Source of the DNA: Planctomycetota bacterium
GTDB lineage: Bacteria > Planctomycetota > Planctomycetia > Pirellulales > Pirellulaceae
Reading direction: 5' to 3'
DNA: 59,405 nt
NCBI GenBank assembly: GCA_029259935.1
Contig: JAJDEH010000424.1
Location: 1 to 59,405, forward strand
Below, one piece after another: positions 1 to 8,257 of the stretch; the stretch's first letter is position 1, and each line of letters begins with the position of its first letter. Made by a program: the position numbers and the translations under genes. Below the pieces are notes generated by a model. That model was not told the origin of the DNA and did no database searches. It worked only from the letters and a program-made list of their open reading frames with translations.

Positions 1-640
1 CATCGGTGACCGCATAGAGCGGCGATGCGACGGTATAAATCCACGACTCCATCCAGCTATGAATGTTGCACTGGACCCGGACCGGCTGGCGGCCACTAAC
101 GGATCGCACCAGAGGTTCGGTGTCGCCACCGGACTGCATGAAATTCCATTCACCGGTGTTGATGTTGTGTGAGACGGGATCGTCGTTAAAAACTTTAAGC
201 TCCTGGCCGGCCGGAAGGATCACGACCGCGGGCCTAAAGGCGCATCCCTTTTGACGAAGAGCATAACCGTCTTTGGGATGCTCCCACGTCCAACCTTCGT
301 CAGGCGCGTCGACTGCCAGGACTTCAACCACGACGTTCGCCAGTCCTCCGGACGACGACACGACGACGTCTTGCTGTTCGGCCGGCAGTTTGCCGCAATG
401 ATCGACGTCCTTGTTGACGACAATCTTGCGGGGTGGCGGAACATCGCCTTCGAAAAGTACTCGGCCTTCAAGTATCCCCGCCGCGACGGGGTCGCCCGCC
501 GTTTCTCCGTTGGAGGTCGTTTCTCCGTTGGACGCCGTGCCCGCATTCGACCGGGAATCGCCCCCTTCGTCAGCACTCGGCGAACATCCTAGCGCCAAGG
601 TCAGCAGCAACGCGCCCGCCAGCCAATGTTGATTCATCAT
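1..640 (-). CDS. cupredoxin-like lipoprotein, 3' end cut by window edge
   Basis: The frame is open from the paired start codons ATGATG (640 and 637) to the window edge, at least 213 residues. The N-terminus is a lipoprotein signal ending in LALGC. A low-complexity Ser/Gly/Glu linker follows, then a beta-rich region ending in a plastocyanin-like segment. The segment VFNDDPVSHNIN plus VQCNIHSWM supplies a His, then Cys-x2-His-x2-Met, the ligand order of a type 1 copper site. Planctomycetes carry many such carboxypeptidase-regulatory/cupredoxin proteins of unknown partner. The start directly follows the anti-sigma stop (TGAATGATG), and a GGAG lies 5 bases before the first ATG, so translation is probably coupled. 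A role in copper binding or periplasmic electron transfer is inferred. The C-terminus is not seen. Confidence 0.75.
   Translation of the reverse strand, partial: MMNQHWLAGALLLTLALGCSPSADEGGDSRSNAGTASNGETTSNGETAGDPVAAGILEGRVLFEGDVPPPRKIVVNKDVDHCGKLPAEQQDVVVSSSGGLANVVVEVLAVDAPDEGWTWEHPKDGYALRQKGCAFRPAVVILPAGQELKVFNDDPVSHNINTGEWNFMQSGGDTEPLVRSVSGRQPVRVQCNIHSWMESWIYTVASPLYAVTD
501..536. repeat. 18-bp tandem duplication in the linker of the cupredoxin-like gene
   Basis: Two 18-bp units (501-518 and 519-536) share their first 14 bases and differ in the last four. They encode a repeated SNGET peptide in the linker after the lipobox. The duplication keeps the frame, so it changes only linker length. 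Confidence 0.8.
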
Positions 641-1459
641 TCAAACTCCATTGAAAGAAACTCTTGGATTTAGGCCGGCGTGATGATGGCTGCCATAGCT
701 CAATAAGATCTTCGTGAGCACTTCCGGCGCGTCTTCGCCCATCGCCAGCACCACGTGGCCGTGCAGCAAGACCGCCACCATCTGATACCGCCCTTCGCGG
801 CATTGATGCTTGCCACCCGTGGACGACAAATGATCGCGCAGGTGTGGAAACTCACGCAACGACTCGCCCCGCAGCACGAAGACCGAAACCGGCCGCCCCT
901 TCAAGGTGCCCACGATGTGAGCGCCCGGATGCTCGCGAAATTGCCGCACGTCCGCGCCTTGTAACTGAAAACTTTCGTCGCTCGGCGGCGGGCAACGAAC
1001 CGAAAAATCGACATGGCCCCGCAGCCAGGTTTCGATTTCGTTGATGGAATCACTTTGCACCGCCGGCGCGCGAACGCCGCTTGCATATTCGTCGTGAAAC
1101 ACAGCGGCCTGGGCGGAGAGATGTTCGTCGGACAATCCAGCATTAAGAACCAACCACGACGAAAAGCCGGCAACCGCCAACAGCAACGCGGCGGCCAAGC
1201 TCCAGCGGCGCCAACCGGTCGAATGGGGCACTGGATTTGGCTGGCAAAGTTCTTCGATCCGCGTCCACAATTCCGTGTTGGGCCCATCATCCGCTCGCAA
1301 CGCACTTTCCAAGGAACCGACTTGCCGAGCCTCGCGGTCGTACCACTCTCGGCATTCGCCGCACATTGCCAAATGGTCGCTGATCCGCAGTTGTACTTCG
1401 GCATCGCCCTCGCTGTCGTAGTAGAGCGGGAATAGGTTGCGTGCTTCGTGACACTTCAT
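641..1459 (-). CDS. zinc-finger anti-sigma factor, membrane anchored
   Basis: A 272-residue protein. The start at 1459 was chosen because it makes a 4-base ATGA overlap with the sigma gene stop and opens directly on the zf-HC2 type motif. That motif, near residues 3-36, has an early MKCHE and then DHLAMCGEC, the His-x3-Cys-x2-Cys arrangement of zinc anti-sigma domains. One transmembrane helix follows (about residues 85-105, SLAAALLLAVAGFSSWLVL). The extracytoplasmic part of about 165 residues has no family I recognise. By analogy with ZAS proteins it should sequester the upstream ECF sigma factor at the membrane until a signal is sensed outside. An in-frame upstream extension to 1522 exists but runs into the sigma gene and is unlikely. 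Confidence 0.85.
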   Translation of the reverse strand: MKCHEARNLFPLYYDSEGDAEVQLRISDHLAMCGECREWYDREARQVGSLESALRADDGPNTELWTRIEELCQPNPVPHSTGWRRWSLAAALLLAVAGFSSWLVLNAGLSDEHLSAQAAVFHDEYASGVRAPAVQSDSINEIETWLRGHVDFSVRCPPPSDESFQLQGADVRQFREHPGAHIVGTLKGRPVSVFVLRGESLREFPHLRDHLSSTGGKHQCREGRYQMVAVLLHGHVVLAMGEDAPEVLTKILLSYGSHHHAGLNPRVSFNGV

Positions 1460-2076
1460 GGCGTACCACCGCGAATTTTTTTGGAATTGGTGACGGCGAC
1501 GCGCCCTTCCTCCGCGAGCCATCCGTGTTCTTGGGCGTAGTCCGCTAGAAACAAACGCATTCTCCGCCGGGCACGCGATAGGTAACCCATCACGCTTCCG
1601 CGCGGCATGCCCAGCAAATCGTGAATTTCGTGATAGTTAAACTCGCCGATGGCGCGCAGCAGCAAACAGGCGCGTTCCGGAGCGGCAAGTCGGGTTAGTG
1701 CCCTGCCGAGCGTTTCATCAAACAGCGGTAACACCTCGGCTGGGTCTGACATGAGTTGCTCGAACACATCGACCGACTCGGCCGTGGCGAATTCCTCTTC
1801 CAATTCCAAATGGATTGGAATTTCGGACAAGCTAATGGGCTCGACCTTTCGATTTTCGTTGAGAATCCGGTGGGTGACGAAGCGAAAGATCCAGGCTCGA
1901 AAATTCGTCCCCAACTCGAAATCGCTAAATCGCTCGAACGCGGCCAACACCGAGTCTTGCAGTACATCTTCCGTTCGAGAAGTATCGCGCAGCATGCAGC
2001 GAACGTACCGCTGCAAGCTCGCTTGATGCGGCTTCAGCAATGTCCAGAAGCAGTCGGATCCTCCAACAGGACTCAA
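1456..2076 (-). CDS. ECF RNA polymerase sigma factor
   Basis: A 206-residue protein with the two ECF domains. Sigma-70 region 2 covers about residues 15-80 (EDVLQDSVLAAFERF, NFRAWIFRFVTHRI). Region 4 covers about residues 130-185 (ERACLLLRAIGEFNYHEI, MPRGSVMGYLSRARRRM). The start is a TTG at 2076; a GAGG seven bases upstream on the minus strand supports it, and no in-frame ATG precedes region 2. It heads an operon with the anti-sigma and cupredoxin-like genes, and is divergent from the long plus-strand array at 2475. It may control either or both, which is inference from position. The length between regions 2 and 4 is normal for planctomycete ECF factors. Confidence 0.9.
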   Translation of the reverse strand: MSPVGGSDCFWTLLKPHQASLQRYVRCMLRDTSRTEDVLQDSVLAAFERFSDFELGTNFRAWIFRFVTHRILNENRKVEPISLSEIPIHLELEEEFATAESVDVFEQLMSDPAEVLPLFDETLGRALTRLAAPERACLLLRAIGEFNYHEIHDLLGMPRGSVMGYLSRARRRMRLFLADYAQEHGWLAEEGRVAVTNSKKIRGGTP

Positions 2077-2474
2077 AACTGGACCTCGTGCACCGTGATA
2101 GTTAGTAAGTTGATGGATGAAAGGTCGGTAAGAATGGGGCGCGGCACCACAGGGACACTAGTACAGGTTTCGAAGGCCCGCGGATCAGACAAAGTAGTGA
2201 AGATTTCCTACGATTTTTTCGCGTTTCCCAGTGCCACCCGTTGATCAACCCTGGAACAAAGCACTGATTCAGCGGTGGGTTGAAGATACCTCTGGGATTC
2301 TCAGATAAGGAGAATTGTATTAATTTTGCCTACTTCCTTCACCGCGAGGCTGCTTCAATCCAAGGAATTGGGCGGAAATCCAGCAAGGTTTTTAGTGTTT
2401 TACCCCGTTTCCCATTTAAAATTGGTGGAGCGTCGCAATACTACTCCGATTCACGTTGGGCGTCGGCACCCTAA
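2077..2474. other. divergent intergenic region between sigma operon and plus-strand array
   Basis: These 398 bases separate two divergent start codons and hold no convincing gene. The half next to 2475 is AT-richer than its surroundings, as expected of a promoter region. I could not identify a specific sigma site or operator by eye. Confidence 0.5.
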
Positions 2475-3521
2475 ATGATCATTAACGCCTATGCCGTGAT
2501 CATGCTGCTGATCAACGGTATCCGCCTTCCGGCGGCCATGCTGGTCATCGTGCTGGCCATGTTGACCTTGGCCAGATGCCGGGTGATGCTGTCGCCACAA
2601 GACCGCAAGGGAGTCGAAGATCGGTCTTACCTGCTGACGACGCTCGTTGCACTTTTGCTGATGCTGAATGTCGTGTCGTGGCCCGTCCTTTATTTACTGC
2701 TGCAGAGTTACGTGCCCGAGTTTCCGGGAGTAATGTGCATTTATGGCGTGACGCGGGTTGGAATGGGTAGCATCGGGCCCAGTCAGTATCTGCCTAGCCT
2801 GGTCACCACCCTTCAACTGACAAAACCGGCGTTGCTCTTCGTTGGCGGAGGGTGGTTCGTCATCTACTGGATCAATCGGCAAACACGGACAGCCGTCTTG
2901 CTGCGTCGTGTTCTTGTCGGCGTTCTCTTGTTGGGCGTCTGCTCGCTGGCCGATTCGGTGGCTGAATCGGCCTACTTGTTGATTCCGAAACGCGTGGAAA
3001 TGCCCAATGCGGGCTGTTGTACAGCCATCACCCACGACTTGGCGGGATCCAATGGTGCGGTCGGCTGGTTGCCATCGGGCGATAACGGCTGGTTGTCGAT
3101 GGCGTATTTCTGTGGCAATGGGCTGATGATCGCGATTCTAGCCGCTCGATTCACATTCCTCCGCAACCATTCTTCAAAATTCTCGCTGGCCATACTGCCG
3201 ATAGGAACTCTCGTCCTGGTACCGATCAGCTTGCTGTTCTTGACCGAGGTGGCCGCCCCGGCCATCTTGCATCTCCCGCTGCACCATTGTGCTTACGATC
3301 TAATTCCGGCCGCGCCGGAAACGGTTGCGGGGATGGGCCTGTTTGTGGTCGCGGTTTTCTCCATCGGTTGGGCGTGCCTGGCCGCTTGGATGGCCCGAGG
3401 CGCGGAAACCGAGGAATTTCTGCCAGGAATGGTCAATAGAGCCTTATTTCTAGCTCTGTTCGGCTTCACCGGTTCATTGATTCTGTTTTCAGTCGAACTA
3501 GGACTCAATACAACTACGTAA
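2475..3521 (+). CDS. polytopic membrane protein with conserved-looking Cys/His, unknown function
   Basis: A 348-residue integral membrane protein with about eight hydrophobic segments (for example residues 14-35, 55-78, 110-130, 137-160, 205-225, 238-258, 280-305 and 320-342). I do not recognise the family. Notable residues in or near non-membrane stretches are Cys in MCIYG, a Cys pair in NAGCCTA, and HHCAYD followed by DLIPAAPE. Paired Cys with His suggests redox chemistry or metal binding. It opens a tight array; the next gene starts 22 bases after its stop and encodes a Cys-rich NosL-like protein. A quinone- or copper-linked membrane component is possible but is inference. No signal peptide beyond the first transmembrane helix. 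Confidence 0.75.
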   Translation: MIINAYAVIMLLINGIRLPAAMLVIVLAMLTLARCRVMLSPQDRKGVEDRSYLLTTLVALLLMLNVVSWPVLYLLLQSYVPEFPGVMCIYGVTRVGMGSIGPSQYLPSLVTTLQLTKPALLFVGGGWFVIYWINRQTRTAVLLRRVLVGVLLLGVCSLADSVAESAYLLIPKRVEMPNAGCCTAITHDLAGSNGAVGWLPSGDNGWLSMAYFCGNGLMIAILAARFTFLRNHSSKFSLAILPIGTLVLVPISLLFLTEVAAPAILHLPLHHCAYDLIPAAPETVAGMGLFVVAVFSIGWACLAAWMARGAETEEFLPGMVNRALFLALFGFTGSLILFSVELGLNTTT

Positions 3522-3543
3522 AGAAGCAAGCATCGAGAATTCC

Positions 3544-4029
3544 ATGTCGCATTTCAGCCAATCATCGGGTGTACCGAGGTGGTGGTGGTGGACGGCTTTT
3601 GCCGGTCTTCCACTGACCGCCTTACTACCCGTGGCCGGATACTGGGCGCGACGCGGACAACAAGCACGGTGTGCCACGGACGGGCAGCGGATCGAATCGG
3701 TGTTTCTCGTTCAGTTCGTGGACGGCGACGGATCGAGGCGGGACTTTTGCTGCCTCCGTTGCGCCCAACTGTGGCTTGCTCGCTCGAAAACGCCTCCCGC
3801 GAAGATCTTGGTGACCGACGAGATTGACGGCCAATTGCTGGACGCCAAGGACGCCTTCTTTGTACGCAGCACGGTTCTCAGCAACGGCCCAACTGGCGAC
3901 CGGCGTCATGTCTTCCGCACACACAGCCAGGCACAAGAACACCTGGAGACTTTTCGGGGCAGAATCTTGACCGGAACTGAACACCCTTTCGCTGAACTCG
4001 AGCACTCGCCATCGGAGAGTTCGCCCTAA
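3544..4029 (+). CDS. NosL-like membrane-anchored protein
   Basis: A 161-residue protein with one N-terminal transmembrane segment after a WWWW stretch (about residues 13-33). The soluble part carries Cys43 (ARCATDG) and the cluster CCLRC (Cys69, Cys70, Cys73). It continues with IVTDE-type and HVFRTHSQAQEH segments. The order resembles NosL proteins, periplasmic Cu(I)-binding accessories of nitrous oxide reductase, and NosL relatives that sit beside FtsX/LolD transporters. The canonical NosL CxxCGM is not present, so the match is tentative. The gene lies 22 bases after the preceding Cys-bearing membrane protein and 51 bases before the CRTAC lipoprotein. Copper delivery or sensing is inferred. 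No nosZ is visible in the window. Confidence 0.6.
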   Translation: MSHFSQSSGVPRWWWWTAFAGLPLTALLPVAGYWARRGQQARCATDGQRIESVFLVQFVDGDGSRRDFCCLRCAQLWLARSKTPPAKILVTDEIDGQLLDAKDAFFVRSTVLSNGPTGDRRHVFRTHSQAQEHLETFRGRILTGTEHPFAELEHSPSESSP

Positions 4030-4080
4030 CGCGGTTTTAATCCCCTCGACCATCTTTCATTCCAACCTGGCAGCCAAACC

Positions 4081-5976
4081 ATGAGCAACAACAAAATCAG
4101 ACGCCTTACTGCTTCACAAACCTTGCTGCTTTTGTTGGCGGTCATCTGTTTTTCAACAGGATGCTTCGGCGATAATTCAGTTTCCCAAGGTCCCAATCCT
4201 GAGTCCAGCGGCGGGTCGGCACCAACCGAGGGCTTTGTGGATGTAACGAAAGAATCGGGCATCGACTTTAGGATGGGTTTCTTGCCCAACGAGCAAGGCG
4301 AGAAGTTCAAAATCAATTTGTATGACCATGGCTGCGGCGTGGCGGTCGGCGACTACGATGGCGACGGAGATGACGACGTCTACCTGCTGAATCAATTGGG
4401 CGCGAACGGATTGTACCGCAATCGTGGTGACGGCACGTTTGAAAACGTCACGGAAGCCATGGGCGTCGGTCTGGAAGACCGAATCAGTGTGGGTGCAACA
4501 TTCTCCGATTATGACAACGATGGCGACCAAGACTTGTTCGTCACCAGCACACGGGGCGGCAACGTGCTCTATCGCAATGAGGGGGACGGCAAACTGGTCG
4601 ACGGAACGAAAGAGGCGGGTCTGGAGCATCAGGGCCACTCGCAGTCAGCGGCATTTTTTGATTACGACAACGACGGCCTATTGGATCTTTATCTGGTGCA
4701 AACTTCGAAGTGGACCACGGATGACGTCGACGAAAAAATCGCGCGCTATTATCTCGGCAAGGGCGACGGTGGAGATTTCAATGCGGTTATCCGCGCGGAC
4801 GTGGAACCCAACATCCTCTATCACAACAATGGGGATGGAACCTTTACGGACGTCACCGAGCAAGCAGGGATGGAAGGCCGGGGTTGGGCCGGCGACATTG
4901 CCGTTCTGGACTACGATGAAGACGGCTGGCAAGACGTGCTGGTCACCAGCATGTTTGGTCGGGCACAACTGTACCGCAACGAAGGCACCGGCAAGTTCAG
5001 CGACGTGACCATGGCAACGCTGGGCCGCACGCCCTTTGGCGGCATCGGTGCCAAGGTCTTCGATTATAACAACGACGGAAAATTGGATATCTACATCGTC
5101 GACATGCACTCCGACATGTGGATGGGAATTGATGGCAGCCATTCCACTTTGGCGGCGGCGCGCGAGTCGGAGAAGGTCAGGTTCTCCTATTTTTTCGGAC
5201 CTAACGTGGAGAACTCCGAGGCATATCAGCAGAAGGAAGCAGCGCTGCACGATGTATTAGAGTTTAGCCGCGACGAAGTCCTCTTTGGCAACGCCTTTTA
5301 CAAAAACCTGGGCGACGGAAAGTTCGAGGAGATATCCGGCCTGTGTAACCTGGAGACGTTCTGGCCCTGGGGCATCATCGCCGGGGACTTTGATTCGGAC
5401 GGATTCGTCGATGTAATGTTGCCGTCCGGCATGGGCTACCCGTTTTACTATTGGCGTAACTATTTGCTGATGAACAACGGGCACGAGTCGTTTGTTGAGC
5501 GGGGATCGGCTTTTGGGATCGAACCGCCGAAGGAAGGCAAGTTCCTCTCCACCAAGATCGCTGACCAGGACTGTGCTCGCAGTTCGCGATGCGGAGTCGC
5601 CGCCGACTTTGACGGAGATGGGCGTCTGGATATGCTCGTCAATAACTTCAATCACGAACCTTATTACTACCGGAACAACTTTCCGAAAAAGAACTTTGTC
5701 GCCTTCCGCCTCACTGGCACACGAAGTAATCGCGATGCCATTGGCGCGGAACTGCGTCTGACTTCCGGTGACACCACCATGGTCCGACAAGTGGAATGCG
5801 CGGGAGGCTACCTCTCGCATTCGTCCAAGACCGCGCATTTTGGATTGGGCGACCTTACCGCCATTGATAAGGTGGAAATCCGTTGGCCCAGCGGCACCAT
5901 TCAAACACTGGAAGACGTCGAGATGAACAAGTTGCATGAAATCCAAGAGCCGGAAGAAGAACCGGATGCGACTTAG
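4081..5976 (+). CDS. CRTAC-type lipoprotein: FG-GAP/VCBS repeats with C-terminal ASPIC/UnbV domain
   Basis: A 631-residue exported lipoprotein; the signal ends at the lipobox STGC with Cys28. From about residue 60 to 530 it contains many calcium-type blades of the form DYDGDGDDD or DYDNDG followed by YRN..DGTF. This is the integrin-like FG-GAP/VCBS beta-propeller. Residues about 545-620 form the ASPIC/UnbV domain, ending in FGLGDL and IRWPSGTIQ. Such proteins are abundant in Planctomycetes and bind ligands or partners at the cell surface; no enzyme activity is established. It is embedded between the NosL-like gene and the ABC transporter, so it probably belongs to the same transcription unit. 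Confidence 0.9.
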   Translation: MSNNKIRRLTASQTLLLLLAVICFSTGCFGDNSVSQGPNPESSGGSAPTEGFVDVTKESGIDFRMGFLPNEQGEKFKINLYDHGCGVAVGDYDGDGDDDVYLLNQLGANGLYRNRGDGTFENVTEAMGVGLEDRISVGATFSDYDNDGDQDLFVTSTRGGNVLYRNEGDGKLVDGTKEAGLEHQGHSQSAAFFDYDNDGLLDLYLVQTSKWTTDDVDEKIARYYLGKGDGGDFNAVIRADVEPNILYHNNGDGTFTDVTEQAGMEGRGWAGDIAVLDYDEDGWQDVLVTSMFGRAQLYRNEGTGKFSDVTMATLGRTPFGGIGAKVFDYNNDGKLDIYIVDMHSDMWMGIDGSHSTLAAARESEKVRFSYFFGPNVENSEAYQQKEAALHDVLEFSRDEVLFGNAFYKNLGDGKFEEISGLCNLETFWPWGIIAGDFDSDGFVDVMLPSGMGYPFYYWRNYLLMNNGHESFVERGSAFGIEPPKEGKFLSTKIADQDCARSSRCGVAADFDGDGRLDMLVNNFNHEPYYYRNNFPKKNFVAFRLTGTRSNRDAIGAELRLTSGDTTMVRQVECAGGYLSHSSKTAHFGLGDLTAIDKVEIRWPSGTIQTLEDVEMNKLHEIQEPEEEPDAT

Positions 5977-6037
5977 TACTCTGTCACAACAGAATTGAGT
6001 GCCACCCATCAAGACAACTCGGATCACGCGGAAACCG

Positions 6038-6382
6038 ATGAACAGAATGATCACGCCCTTATGGCTCGCAAGCGTGAGCATCCTGAGTCTGCTTGTCGCG
6101 GCTTTGATTGCGGCGGACGATGTTCGCCTCATGAAGCGCCAACCGAATACCGACCAGTTCCAACAGTTGGTGGGCGGATTGGGCTTCGGTCCGGCCACGG
6201 ACTGGTCGCACTGCGCACACACTTTTGATCCTCGGTTCGTGGACGAGTGCGACTACGACGTCGGTCCAGTGGCGGGCCACAAATGCTTTTGTCCTTATCA
6301 CACAGGTACCGTGTTTTCGCACCCGCCGATTCAGCATGTTGAGGCCGAGGCGAGAGTGGGCGACGATGCGAACCTTCCTTGA
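6038..6382 (+). CDS. small membrane-anchored protein with CxCPYH motif
   Basis: A 114-residue protein with one N-terminal hydrophobic helix (residues 6-26) and a short exported domain holding Cys59, Cys71, Cys83 and Cys85. The last two lie in KCFCPYHTGTVF. The start MNRMITPLW was preferred over an upstream in-frame ATG at 5999 because it puts the hydrophobic helix at the N-terminus. Its 3' end overlaps the permease start by 17 bases, so the two are translationally linked. I recognise no family. Four Cys and several His in a small periplasmic domain suggest a metal-binding or redox adaptor for the transporter. That role is inference. Confidence 0.65.
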   Translation: MNRMITPLWLASVSILSLLVAALIAADDVRLMKRQPNTDQFQQLVGGLGFGPATDWSHCAHTFDPRFVDECDYDVGPVAGHKCFCPYHTGTVFSHPPIQHVEAEARVGDDANLP

Positions 6383-7559
6383 AATCGCTTCCACCGGAAT
6401 CACCGCCGCCACGATGCATCCGCTGCGCAGCATGGTTACGGTTTGCTGCCTGGTCGCCGTGTTAGTCCCCTATTGCACGGCGGTCGCAATTTCGCACGGT
6501 GTTCAACACGAAGCGGCGACTTCAATTCAGCAAGGCGCGGACGTGTACATCTCCGCGATCCGGTTCGGCCAACGAGTTCCCATCCCCGCGGAAGCCGTGG
6601 ACCAAGTGCAATCCATGGATGGCGTATCGGCGGCCTATCCGCGAATTGTGGGCGAAGTGTTTTTGGGTAAGCAACAATTCGCCGCCGTACTCGTCGGCAT
6701 TCCCCCCGAACGGTTTCCAGCAGCGGTTTCCATTGTCGAAGGGCGCTTGCCGGAGCAAAATCAGGTTCACGAGTTGGTCGTGGGGACCGAATTAGCGCGG
6801 CGATTGAAACTGAAGGTCGGCTCCCTCATTCCGCCGTTTTATCACAGTTCCGAAGCCGAACGCGTTTCCAAAGTCGTGGGTATTTTCAGATCGAATGTAT
6901 CCTTATGGCAAGCGAATCTGGTGTTGACCACATTGGATACGGCCAGCCATATCTTCGACCAACCCCGGTTGGCAACCGACTTGCTGGTGGAATGCCGCGC
7001 CGGATACGCCGAGCGCGTTCGCGAGCGAATATGGCGGGATCTGAAACTGGCCGACCCGATCACTGGCCGGATGCTGCAGATTGAAGTCATAACGCAGCGC
7101 GACATGCAAGCGATATTGCCGCGTGGGCTATTGCACCGGGAAGGGGTTTTCAACCTTCATTTCCTGCCCGTCATGGTATCGTCGATTTTGGTGTTGTTGG
7201 TAACGTCGGGAATGGGCCTCGCCGAGCGGCGTCGGGAAATCGGCATCCTCAAAGCTACCGGTTGGCAGACGGACGAGATTTTGCTGCGCAGTTTTTCCGA
7301 AAGCCTAATGATCGGCCTGACCGGCGCGCTACTGGCGCTGCTGATCGCATTCGTTTGGCTGCGGCTGTTCAACGGATTTTGGATTGCGAGCGTTTTTTTG
7401 GCCGGAGTTGGCCGATCACCTTCCATGACCATTCCCTATCGGCTGTTGCCGACGCCCGCACTCTTGACGATCGTCCTCTCGCTGGTCGTCGTCATGACCG
7501 GATCCCTTTTTTCCTCCTGGCGAGCGGCGGTTGCCACGCCACACTCCGTCATGCGATAG
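6366..7559 (+). CDS. ABC transporter permease, FtsX/MacB type
   Basis: A 397-residue protein with the LolC/MacB layout. One transmembrane helix lies near residues 22-42, then a large periplasmic domain (about 45-265), then three helices. The loop after the second helix has the FtsX signature GLAERRREIGILKATGW. The start at 6366 (MRTFLEIAS) was chosen because it opens directly before the first helix; the open frame extends upstream into the preceding gene. It works with the ATPase that begins 4 bases after its stop. Transporters of this class extract lipoproteins, export small molecules or release proteins from the membrane; the substrate cannot be read here. Its neighbours (NosL-like, CxCPYH) suggest metal handling. 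Confidence 0.9.
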   Translation: MRTFLEIASTGITAATMHPLRSMVTVCCLVAVLVPYCTAVAISHGVQHEAATSIQQGADVYISAIRFGQRVPIPAEAVDQVQSMDGVSAAYPRIVGEVFLGKQQFAAVLVGIPPERFPAAVSIVEGRLPEQNQVHELVVGTELARRLKLKVGSLIPPFYHSSEAERVSKVVGIFRSNVSLWQANLVLTTLDTASHIFDQPRLATDLLVECRAGYAERVRERIWRDLKLADPITGRMLQIEVITQRDMQAILPRGLLHREGVFNLHFLPVMVSSILVLLVTSGMGLAERRREIGILKATGWQTDEILLRSFSESLMIGLTGALLALLIAFVWLRLFNGFWIASVFLAGVGRSPSMTIPYRLLPTPALLTIVLSLVVVMTGSLFSSWRAAVATPHSVMR

Positions 7560-7563
7560 CACG

Positions 7564-8238
7564 ATGAAGCTGATCGAAACCAAGAATCTTTGCAGGACCT
7601 TCCGCAATCATCGGCGCGACGAATCTCGTGCCGTGGACGACCTGTCGTTGACGATCGAGGCCGGCACGTTGACGGTGTTCACCGGTCCATCAGGGTCGGG
7701 AAAGACGACGTTGCTTTCGCTGCTGGGAGCATTGGATCGTCCAAGCAGCGGCCAAGTGTTATTCGAAAGCCGCGATTTTGGTGCCTGCAGCGATACCGAA
7801 TTGGCACGACTACGCCGTCGGATGGGATTTGTTTTCCAAGACTTCGCGCTGGTACGCGGGCTATCCACGCTCGACAACATTACCTATCCGCTTATCCCGC
7901 GAGGAATCAGGCGGCGCGATCGCGAGCAAATCGCAAGTGAATTGCTCGATCGCTTGGAAATCCCCCATTGTAGGACAAAACATCCCGAACAGCTCAGTGG
8001 AGGAGAAAAACAGCGTGTCGCCGTGGCCCGCGCGCTGGCGGGGAAGCCGGAAGTTTTGCTGGTCGACGAACCGACTTCGAACTTGGATCATCAAACGGGC
8101 CAGCGATTCATTGCCCTACTGCGAGATCTAATGGCCGACGAGACGACCATCGTTGTCGCCACGCATGATCCACGGTTGGTCGAAATGACGGACAGCGTTT
8201 ACCAATTGGATCAAGGGCGATTGGTCGATGAGAATTGA
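7564..8238 (+). CDS. ABC transporter ATP-binding protein, LolD/MacB type
   Basis: A 224-residue ATPase of normal length for LolD. Walker A is GPSGSGKTT (41-49). The Q-loop region is VFQDFALVRG. The signature LSGGEKQRVAVARAL starts near residue 143, Walker B LLVDEPTSNLD near 164, and the H-loop is VATHDP. The start at 7564 lies 4 bases after the permease stop; an upstream in-frame codon at 7531 would overlap the permease. It should be the cytoplasmic motor for the permease at 6366. It has no fused permease domain, unlike MacB itself. Confidence 0.95.
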   Translation: MKLIETKNLCRTFRNHRRDESRAVDDLSLTIEAGTLTVFTGPSGSGKTTLLSLLGALDRPSSGQVLFESRDFGACSDTELARLRRRMGFVFQDFALVRGLSTLDNITYPLIPRGIRRRDREQIASELLDRLEIPHCRTKHPEQLSGGEKQRVAVARALAGKPEVLLVDEPTSNLDHQTGQRFIALLRDLMADETTIVVATHDPRLVEMTDSVYQLDQGRLVDEN

Positions 8239-8257
8239 GAAGAACTGAGGTGAGTGC

